From NCBI GenBank assembly GCA_023525975.1, contig CM042042.1, positions 4,905,501 to 4,969,500 on the forward strand: a DNA stretch of 64,000 nt. Direction: 5' to 3'. Below the pieces are notes generated by a model, which worked only from the letters and a program-made list of their open reading frames with translations, searched no databases and was not told where the DNA came from. The position numbers and the translations under genes are program-made. How positions within the stretch are numbered: the stretch's first letter is position 1; each line of letters opens with the position of its first letter. This document shows positions 55,860 to 64,000 of the stretch, in pieces. The DNA comes from Smallanthus sonchifolius. Its lineage: Eukaryota; Streptophyta; Magnoliopsida; Asterales; Asteraceae.

Positions 55860-56440
55860 GAATATAAAAAGCTAAAATCTAACTCATTTAGACTTGTTAT
55901 AACCAAATATGACCCGCTAACACCCGTTAAGCGCCATTATATTCTCAAATTTAACATAAGACAAGCCACTAACTCAAATATAACCCATTAGGACCCGTTC
56001 TAACCAAATATGACCCATTGACACCCATTAAAGACATATTACAACCAAATATAACATGCAACAAGCCACTAACTCAAATATGACCCATTAAGACCCGTTC
56101 TAACCAAATATGACCACATTGCACCCATTAGGCCATATTGCAACCAAATATAACTTGCTACAAGCCACTAACTCAAATATGACCCATTAAGACGCGTTCT
56201 AACCAAATATGACCCATTAGGACCAAATATCACCTATTAACACCTACTAAGTCACATTACAACCAAATACAACACAATACAAGGTACCACTGAGACATGT
56301 CTCATTTGTACCCGTCATGAACAACTACAAGCAAATATAAGTCATTACACTCAAATCTGACTCATTCACACCCACTATAACCAAATATGACCCGTTAACA
56401 CTTGCTAAGCTAAATTACAACCAATTATAACATAATACAA
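55860..56440. repeat. tandem repeat of about 110 bp (AACCAAATATGACCC)
   Basis: Four to five imperfect units of ACTCAAATATGACCCATTAA then GACCCGTTCTAACCAAATATGACCCATT, with ACAACCAAATATAACATG between. Confidence 0.8.
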
Positions 56441-56446
56441 GCCCAC

Positions 56447-57426
56447 TAGGGGCGGACCTATCAACTTTCTCGACGAAGTGGAAAATAAAAATAATTACGT
56501 GTTTTTTATAAAATGTTACCCCTGAAAAAAAATACGCTACCCCTGAGATTATTTAATGCTACCCCTAAAAAAATTATACTTTTATTAAAAGCCCGACCGC
56601 AAATGGCCGATTAAAACTGCTTTGGGCCTTAGGAGTTGTGAACTTGTGGTGGTTAATAGCCTAATGGACTAATGGAGTAATGGGCCGGCTCATTTGTGGA
56701 CCGGTCATTTGTTGGTTTGTGGCTTTAAGCCCTTAAGGCCAGCTCAATTGTGTACTCGATAACAACAAGCAGCAGCGCAGAGCGCTGCACCTCTGTGTAA
56801 ACGACGAGCAGCATCGCAGACCACAAGCATCAAGCAAAACACTGGAAATCTGAAATTTGTGGACAACAAGCAACTCCTAATTCTGGAATCGACGACAACA
56901 AACATCAAACAACAAGGAAATCTGTAATCTTCTGACTCCTAATTCTAGATTCTATGGTTTGTTATGAGTTATCTTGTTTTAGGGTTTATGTGCTATGTGC
57001 AATTGTTCTTAATTTGTTTGTTTGAGTATCATTGTATGTCTAATTTTTAGAGTTTATGTCTAATTTTTTAATTGTTTCTAATTCTTATTCTAAGGTTTAT
57101 GTTTAATTTTTCAATTGTTCACTTATAATTTTAGGGTTTATTGCAATTGTTTGGAAGATAAAACCACACACTAAACAAGAACTTATTAGCAATATGTTTA
57201 AAAGAAAGGTCCCGAAAAATGATGATAGTGCTCAAACTCCAAGTCAAAAAACTGCTAATAATAATGATATGCAAAGTACGGTAAAAAATTGGAGCATCTA
57301 ATAGTGAACCCTCTGGAAAAAAAATTCTCTAGATCAAAGTACGGTAAAAAAAATTTCTCTAAGTCAAAGTACGGTAAAAAAAAAATTTGAACGTTACCTC
57401 TAAAAGTTTTCTCTAGATCCGCCACT
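56447..57426 (+). mobile_element. hAT-type deletion derivative (TTF/MYM-finger family)
   Basis: Terminal inverted repeats TAGGGGCGGACCTA and, inverted at the right, TAGTGGCGGATCTAG. Near the middle (57194-57270) a short frame starts MFKRKVPKNDDSAQTPSQKT, similar to the beginning of zinc-finger MYM-type-1-like hAT transposases; the rest of the gene is absent. Three tandem copies of about 40 bp around CAAAGTACGGTAAAAAAA lie at 57270-57390. No matching 8-bp duplication was found. Confidence 0.6.
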
Positions 57427-57749
57427 ATCTTTTTGTGTTTATATAATTTTTTCAAAGTCAAGAAAAACCTGATCTGATCAGGTGTAGGATTTGCATGTGT
57501 TTTAAGCTAATAATTCGAGAATAATATATATCAAATTAATTAATAATAAAAATAATAATAATGAGAGATGAAGATCTGGAATCATGAGTACGTATTTAGA
57601 ATTTGCCTTTTGAGGCGAACGATGAGAGCAAACATCCGCACACGACAGAGATCTCATGAGCTTTCTTGAACAAACCTGTTCTTTGTTTGGAACATGTTAC
57701 TTGTCTGCTAAGTCTTCAATTTCTTTATTAAGGTAACTAGATTCTTGTT

Positions 57750-58330
57750 TACCCGCGCTACGCTGCGGAAGTCTGTTCGTTATCAATTTGGCTCGTTTAC
57801 ATGGATAAAACTTATGTCGAAACGCAAACTCGTTATAGCGTACGATACCAAAAAATAACTCGAAATTGAATACAACTCCGTTTTTAATAAAAGTTATACC
57901 TGAATGTTGACAAAAAAAACTAAAGAAAACCGGGTATTTTGTTTTTGGGAAAAGTTAACGAACGAAAGTTATCACACAAAAATGAAATTAATAAAAAAAG
58001 TAAACGTGTTAAAAGTGGATATTATATATAATATGATGGGCTAAAACAATTACCCTCGTTACGCGACGGAGGCATGGTCATTATCGGTTCAACTTGTTTG
58101 TGGGGCTAAAACATATGTAGACTCGTTATAGGATACGATACCAAAAAAATACTTGAGTCTGAATACAACTCCGTTTTAAATAAATTTTATATCGGAACGC
58201 TGACCAAAAAGAAGAATAAAAGAGCCGTGCTTTTCATTAAAAAAGTAATCAAACAAAAGTTATTACTATAAAACGAAGTTAATATAAAACTAAACACTTT
58301 AAAAACATATATTATATATAGTTTGAGAGT
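57750..58330. repeat. two-copy repeat of about 300 bp
   Basis: 57750-58030 and 58050-58330 share, in order, TACGC(T/G)(A/G)CGG, CGTTATCA/TTATCGGTTC, GATACCAAAAAAT, AATACAACTCCGTTTT, GAACGCTGACCAAAAA and the TATATTATATAT end. Diverged direct duplicates; origin unknown. Confidence 0.65.
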
Positions 58331-58736
58331 TAAAAAAATAAATATTAAAACTAATAGCACGGGTCAATCTCTATTGAGATGATACTATTCACCTAGGTTG
58401 TTATTTAAATAAAAGTTAATTTACCTTAATTAGTCATTAAAAACTTACATTTTGAAGTAACATCATATTTTATAAATTTAGAGGATAAATGAAACGCGAA
58501 GGTTAGAACTTTGAAACTAACATTTTGGAAATATTTTTAAAATGATAAATTTTGTAGAGATGGATGAACATTACGTTCTAAATTAAAAAAAATTAATTTA
58601 ATTGGAATTTTCCCTTTCATTTCCTTCCTTCCTTCATTAATTTCAACCTGTCTGTTCAAATAGTCGTTAGTCTAAATTCATTTCATTCCTCCGTTTAGGG
58701 GAGGAATTTAATAGGGTCAAAGGGACCAGAGCATCC
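58331..58736. other. gene-free AT-rich spacer
   Basis: Nothing recognisable beyond AT-rich sequence and a TTCCTTCCTTCCTTCATT run near 58622. Confidence 0.5.
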
Positions 58737-58990
58737 CTATTTTTTTTCTTAAAAGTATTTATTTCGGCTCACTATATTTATTTTATATTACTTATATTGT
58801 TTGGGTCCCTCCTAATACAGATTAAAATCCTAAATCTGTTCCACAAATTCACAAAAAAATGGTTTTTTCTCATTTTTTGCTTATAAGTATTGATTTCGGC
58901 TCACTAGATTTATTTCATATTATTTATAGTGTTTGGGCCCTTCATAATCCAGACCAAAAGCCCAAATCTGTTCCACAAATACACTAAAAA
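58737..58990. repeat. tandem duplication of about 125 bp
   Basis: Two units from TTTTTTCTTAAAAGTATTTA to CAAATCTGTTCCACAAAT, both containing ATTTCGGCTCACTA(T/G)ATTTATTT and GTTTGGG(T/C)CC. Confidence 0.85.
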
Positions 58991-59199
58991 AATTGTTTTT
59001 TATCTATAGTATTTTTAGCCACGTCCCAATTTAAGTGTTCAAGTTCTGCCAATTTATCTGTAGTATTTTATGCCACACTCAAGATTAGTAATCACTCTAT
59101 AGTAGGCACTCGATTAGCTGGCACATTCTACCAATAAATTTACCCAACCCCTTCGTAACGTAACCCAAACCGTTCAACAAATTGAATATGAGAAGGAAC

Positions 59200-60190
59200 A
59201 AAATGAGGTAATGAAGATATGGAAGACCAATATTATGAGTTGGAAGAAGAAGTTGACGAAGAATAGGAACAAGATATACCGTTCCAGGTAAAGGGAAGTA
59301 CACAAACCGGACGACTCGTAAAGTTTTGGAGGATCATGAGGAAGTTGCCTTAGCCAAGGCTGAGGTTAGGGTCTTCGAAAAACCTATAATCGGAGATCAA
59401 CAAAAAAAAACTCATCGTTTTGGGGGTGTGTGCTTAACCAATTTAAGAAGAATGTTGGCCGAACCGAATGAACATTCCACCAACTATGTTCAAAATGGGG
59501 CGCGATGAATACGAAAATGTCTAATTTCAACAAATTATACATTTAAGCGGTATAATTTACTTTAATATTAATTTATTATTTTATTAGTTTCATTTTAACT
59601 TACTAGCTGTTATTTTAAAAAAAAATGTAGAAACATCGATAGGCTAGTGGAATCAATGATGATGATATAATTAAGAAAGCGCTGAAGGAGTATAAAAAAA
59701 CAATACGAGTAGAGCGGTTTGTCCCATATAAACGCACGGGAGATTGTAAAATATCATGACAAATGGGAAATCGTTCCAGTTATAAGTGCGGAGTTTGAAT
59801 CTCAATCCCAAAGAGAACAAAAACATCGGAGTCAGACAATTACACTAGTTCAAATGACGGTTTAACTAGCAACGTCCTCGACCCGACCAAACGATGACAC
59901 AACACCGACACATCTGACACGTAAAGGAAAGAAAGTGGTCGAATCGTCAAGCAAGATTAAGGAAAGTTTGGTTGAAGCTCTATACGACCATAGGACGATG
60001 AAAGAGAAAGAAAGAGATCGATGAAAAAAAAAACAATTTCGAAAGAAAATGGATGAAACAAAAGTTGCCATGATGAAAGAACAACGAGAAGATATCCGAC
60101 AAGAACAATATGACTGGGACATATTAAGACGTTTCTCGAACCTACAACGTAAACGTGACATAGCTGCAATATACGAATGGCCTTACTATT
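59200..60190 (+). pseudogene. Harbinger-type accessory ORF (MYB-like / NAM-associated) remnant
   Basis: Pieces in shifting frames: an upstream TNIMSWKKKLTKNRNKIY-like stretch (59228); LVKFWRIMRKLP (59310); then SHINAREIVKYHDKWEIVPV (59724); a spacer; and LTRKGKKVVESSSKIKESLV, LYDHRTMKEKERDR, KKMDETKVAMMKEQREDIRQ, EQYDWDILRRFSNLQ (59917-60150). The order HDKW ... GKK ... KEKER coiled coil matches the NAM-associated C-terminal domain found in ORF1 proteins that accompany PIF/Harbinger transposases. Multiple stops; dead. Confidence 0.65.
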
Positions 60191-60318
60191 TTTAAATTTT
60201 AGTTCTTTTTAATTTTACTATTCTTTTTAGTTAATTTTATTTTATTTAAAATCTTTATGTTTTATTTTTAAATTAATTTCAGTTTTATTTTTAGTTTATT
60301 TTATTTATGTTTTTTTAA

Positions 60319-62846
60319 GGGGAATTCTAACAACACACGGAATATTGCTAATTGGGCACGCCGCCACCCTATACGCCCTCGTATAGGGCAATACGAGGGC
60401 GTATAGGGTTCAGTTACTGACAACAGAATGCCACGTGTCATTCTCTGTCTGGCGGCTGGTCCAATACGTGCCGTATTTACCTATATGAAGCGTATGAGGC
60501 ACGTGTTATTTTTTTGCTTCAAAAATTGAAAGATTTGGGAATTTATGAATCTTATACGTGGCGTATTGCCCTATACGCCACGTATAGGTACTTTTTATTT
60601 AATTATTTTTTTAATTTAATTTATATTTTGTTTATTTTTATTTAATTATCTTTTTTATTTTAATTTATATAATTTTGTTAATATAAGTTTGTTATCTATT
60701 TATAAATTTTATATTTTTTTAAACATTTATTATATTTTTACATTACAACCAAACAAAATATTAAACATTACAACCAATCAAAATATTAAACATTACAACC
60801 AAACAAATAAACTAAACATTACATACATTACATCAAAAAATTAAATATATACATCAAAATGTTTTACATACATAACAACGAAAGAAACTAAATACAAATC
60901 TTTCCCCATAATCAATGGAAATCCAAGATGGGCGTTATCATCTTGTGGTTGCTTTCCTTTACCCTTCGTTGAACGACGGTGTTGAATGACCGAACTCGCT
61001 TGTATAGAGTCTTGTGACGCAATGTACGAGCTGTGTCTCGGAGGGTCACATTTGCTTTGTTGGGATCCTGTGAATGAGCTGTTTCTCACGACATCCTGTT
61101 TCCTTTGTTGTTGCTTTTTCAAAGTTGGACGACCGCGAGTATCTTCTTGTACCACAGGCGCTTTCTTCTTACTTTTGCTCGGAAAGACCACCCCTGCGAT
61201 TCTCGACAGCATACTTCTTTTGACCTAATCGGGTTGTGACATAATTTTGTTTCTCACTTGACCAAGTACTTTATCCACGTCTACATTTTCATCATCGACA
61301 AACGACGGTTTTAAATCAATTCCTCCAAGAGACGTCCAACGCATCTAGCGGGATTCTGCCACTTGTATTAAAACGAAATAGTCAGAACAATTTGAAAATA
61401 AAAAAAACAAGATAAATTGTTGGGTATAGAAATGAGACCGATGTTGTCAATAGAAACTACAGTATAGAAACTACATAGTTTCGATGCCTGTTTTTCAGGC
61501 CTCTTTGGCGGTGGCTTGGAAAACAAGGCACATGAGGCCTCCTAAATAAATAGTCAAAACAGTTTACCTGTAGCTTGGATATTTGCCAGACAACAAGCAC
61601 ATGGCAACCCACAACTACTGAAAAGTTGGCAACCACACGTTGCATTTTGTTTCCGTATATGTGATAACTTGTACCACTCGTTTTCTAACAAATTTAGAGC
61701 TTTATGTGAAACTTTACCGTGCAGGTTATCAAACAATTCAATAGCTATGTGGCTGTCCATTTTCCTTATGAGGCTTGTTCCAAACCCAAACTGTAATTGA
61801 TAATATTGATCTGTTACAATTTCATCAACAAACCCAACAAATCTATCTAGCGAGCTGTTAGCATTTCTAAGATAGCTCTTTAAGAGCGAATGCTGGCTCT
61901 CGACTCGGTTCGTTGTATGTTGACCAAAATTGAGGTTTCTGTTGGACCAGGCGGATACAAACTTTTCTTTATACGGGTCCAACCAATTTTTAGTCACATA
62001 ATCAATAACTCCGGGAAAAATATTAAATATTGAATAAATATTTAAATATTTAATAAATATTCAATACTGAAAATATTAAATATTCAAAACTTACTTCCTC
62101 GTTTGGCTGTATACAGTCGTTCGTAAATCCGGTTGAAGTTGTACTGGTATATATCTGGCGTGGGAGACTCACACAATACCGACAATGAATACTTGAAATT
62201 TGCCCAGTCTTCTTCTGTAAATGATGCCCTGCAATGTTTTGTGATATTCTCGTGTATGTGCCACCGACATAGGTTCTTGGAACAATCCGGAAATATTTTA
62301 TCACACGCGTTCATAAGAGCTTTGTCCCTGTCTGTTATTATCACACGCGGCTCCATACACTTTTGCAGCATTGCTTTTATTTGCAGTAGCACCCGGACGA
62401 AGTTTTCCTCCCGTTCTTTTGATATAAATGCATGAGCGACGCAAAACGACTTGTGTGTGGAGGTTACACCGACCACTTGGACAAATAGAAGTCTATACAT
62501 GTTTGTTTTGTACATCGCGTCGATCATCAACACGTGCGGGAACGCACGCCACATCTCGTACGATTTCGGATGAACAAAGAATATCTCCTCCACAATATTT
62601 GTGGCAGGATATTCCCGAGTATAGTAGATGTATTTTTTAGAAGAAAGCAGGTTTTCCAGAATCTGCATTGGAGTTTCACCGACTCTCGTTTCGTTTTTTA
62701 TCTTTTGTATCGCATTATAAATGTCATTTTTAATGCAACTAATCTCTGAGTTTTGTTCCCTTATAGTTGGCAGAATGTTTCGTGACAACATGTTTTGCTA
62801 ATACAACTTCGCCACCAAAAGTTGTTCCAACTGAGACATTTAATGC
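60319..62846 (-). mobile_element. second copy of the MULE, internally deleted and truncated
   Basis: Left end GGGAATTCTAACAACACACG is the same terminal repeat as the right end of the 48590 element, and the palindrome cluster follows (60371-60592). On the minus strand it carries the transposase from the SQLEQLLV region onward. Relative to copy 1 it lacks everything equivalent to 51372-54121 (OTU tail, internal palindromes, second gene). It stops at about 62846 without the FAR1 region or the other terminal repeat. Confidence 0.85.
60900..62846 (-). pseudogene. MULE transposase, copy 2 (core more complete)
   Basis: Reading leftward: RNILPTIREQNSEISCIKND (62775), SYEMWRAFPHVLMIDAMYKT with the first catalytic Asp, SFCVAHAFISKEREENFV, VIITDRDKALMNACDKIFPD with the second Asp, CRWHIHENITKHC, then (after a stop near 62084 and AT-rich DNA that may be an intron) WLDPYKEKFVSAWSNRNLNF and the CGCQLFSSCGLPCACCLA SWIM finger (CxC...C), a gap, and the basic region to GFPLIMGK. 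This copy supplies the first-Asp segment missing in copy 1. It lacks the N-terminal FAR1 finger and the OTU C-terminus. Confidence 0.85.
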
Positions 62847-62869
62847 AACTAGATTTTCTATTTATCTCT

Positions 62870-63528
62870 CCTATTAAATAATAATCTTTATATTAAAAAA
62901 TCTAATTATGAATACTTATTATTTAATTATAAATATTTATTATATCATCAATCAAATGAACTTAATATGAATTAACATTTATCAATCAAATTAAAAAAAT
63001 TAATACTCAGTTGAAAAAAAATATTTTAAAAACTAACTTAACAGACCTTGTAACTGTCATAGCAAATTACATTTTTTAAAAACATATTTTGACAAATGTG
63101 TTTGTTAACAAATTACATTATATTTTATATAACCGATGTAATATACTGGTTTATTCAACCCGTGTAGTACATGGGTTTTTTAAAATATAAATTTTTTATT
63201 ACTAAATATATAACATTTTATTTATTTAACCCGTGTAATACACGGGACTATATAATAAATAAATGTTTTTCAATGCCACGTGTCGGCTCCATATTAATTC
63301 TCATCATTTTAATAATAATATATTTAAAAAAATACTAATCTTTATAATAAATCTCCTCACATATTTTGACGACTGTATGTGTTAACAGATTATATTGTAT
63401 TTCACGGGTTTATTCAAACCGAGTAAAACACGAGTTTTTAAAAAATAATTTTTTATTACTTAATATATAATATTTTATTTATTCAACCAATGTTATACAT
63501 CAGATTTTAACCTAATTACTAATAAAAC
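62870..63528 (+). repeat. cluster of Helitron ends
   Basis: A hairpin GTAATATACTGG / CCCGTGTAGTACATGGG at 63135-63178, then CCCGTGTAATACACGGG (63228-63244) followed immediately by a 5'-like end ACTATATAATAAATAAATG and GCCACGTGTCGGC (63246-63290), then another decayed end at about 63410-63500. It looks like Helitron copies arranged head to tail. Confidence 0.65.
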
Positions 63529-63616
63529 AATTACAAACATCGGTCTGTACTATTCATATCCAACGGTTTGATAATTACAAACATCGGTCTGTACTATTCA
63601 TATCCAACGGTTTGAT
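63529..63616. repeat. perfect 44-bp tandem duplication
   Basis: 63529-63572 and 63573-63616 are identical (AATTACAAACATCGGTCTGT ... CAACGGTTTGAT). Confidence 0.95.
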
Positions 63617-64000
63617 TGGTCACAATTAAGCATCTGGTTGGATCATTGTAAAATCAATTAAATTTTGACTTTTAAGTTTAATGTATTATTTTATTTTAGA
63701 ATTAATTTTTGATGGTTTTTTTTCTCTTGTAATTTTCAAAATATGATGTTTTTAAAAGATTCTAATATACCGTTGTGACGTGTTTATTTTTAACTACATT
63801 CCGGTGTAAGTTTCGTTCTAAACTGACCCGGATCAAATATAACTTATTTTTAAATTATTTTCACCATAAGTTAATGTTTTTCTAAATTCCGAACCACTGC
63901 AACGCAATCATTTCTACGTGTGTCGATATTATTTTTCCTTATTTGCATAGGCTTTTTTGTTTTTATATAAAGATCATTTGGAAGAAATTAACAAACGTAG
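63617..64000. other. gene-free end of window
   Basis: AT-rich; no coding region or element end recognised before the window stops. Confidence 0.5.

Larger units (their letters stand above)
55101..56446. mobile_element. CACTA (En/Spm) element, left end and internal part
   Basis: Begins CACTACTAGAAAACTGGGCC, the classic CACTA terminus, followed by about 280 bp of subterminal repeats on GTGACC / TTGCGACC / GCGACTGTTTTGC. Then come tandem repeats and one minus-strand exon-like piece. The right terminus (inverted CACTACTAGAAAA) was not found; the element is cut or invaded by the hAT at 56447. Confidence 0.75.

Overview
This is nuclear DNA of a flowering plant. The evidence is two long spliced genes with clear angiosperm orthologues (HOS1 and a KUA1/MYBS3-type MYB), a third small gene (DUF1639), and dense plant-type transposon debris. 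The mix of repeats (Athila-type and Tekay-like LTRs, Cassandra, MULEs with OTU-type ORFs, CACTA, PIF/Harbinger, small Helitrons) suggests a eudicot, perhaps Asteraceae. That family assignment is an impression, not a demonstrated result.

Layout. 1-2.2 kb: a decayed hAT transposase. 2.8-3.25 kb: Helitron remnant. 3.59-12.69 kb: a solo LTR (TG...CA, TATAT target-site duplication) split by a 7.1-kb Athila-type element (4178-11264) that keeps gag and protease but has no pol. 3.4-15.9 kb: a segmental duplication (copy A, split by the LTR; copy B, 15.1-15.9 kb) that dates several insertions. 13.5-15.0 kb: a 5' piece of a Copia element on the minus strand. 16.2-17.0 kb: a DUF1639 gene (minus) with a stop at codon 16. 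19.2-25.2 kb: HOS1 (plus, 10 exons, 899 aa), with three introns that look U12-type. 25.2-31.1 kb: AT-rich intergenic DNA with a complete small Helitron and MITE-like elements. 31.4-34.2 kb: a SHAQKYF-class MYB gene (3 exons, 359 aa) with a MITE in intron 1. 34.8-42 kb: PIF/Harbinger transposase remnants, a duplicated fragment of MYB exon 3, an unidentified small gene family arranged as a large palindrome, and a Helitron sitting exactly inside a Harbinger transposase. 42.6-44.4 kb: a large LTR on the minus strand with a tRNA-like module. 44.45-45.47 kb: a TATAG pentanucleotide array holding a Cassandra solo LTR (5S-like). 45.5-46.1 and 48.6-54.7 kb: MULE-family DNA. The second stretch is a 6.1-kb MULE carrying a FAR1-like transposase, an OTU-like C-terminal region and a second, Athila-ORF1-like gene. 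54.7-58.4 kb: a foldback element, a CACTA end and a hAT derivative. 59.3-60.2 kb: a Harbinger-type accessory ORF remnant. 60.3-62.8 kb: a second, deleted copy of the same MULE on the minus strand. 62.9-64 kb: Helitron ends.

Only HOS1, the MYB gene and, with reservation, DUF1639 look like host genes. They are unrelated and not operonic. HOS1 acts at the nuclear pore and as an E3 ligase in cold and flowering control; the MYB is a transcription factor. Everything else is mobile DNA. The most unusual parts are the MULE family with its extra ORFs and palindromic CGTATA subterminal arrays, the three U12-like introns in HOS1, the precisely datable nested insertions, and the unidentified palindromic gene family at 38.8-40.06 kb.
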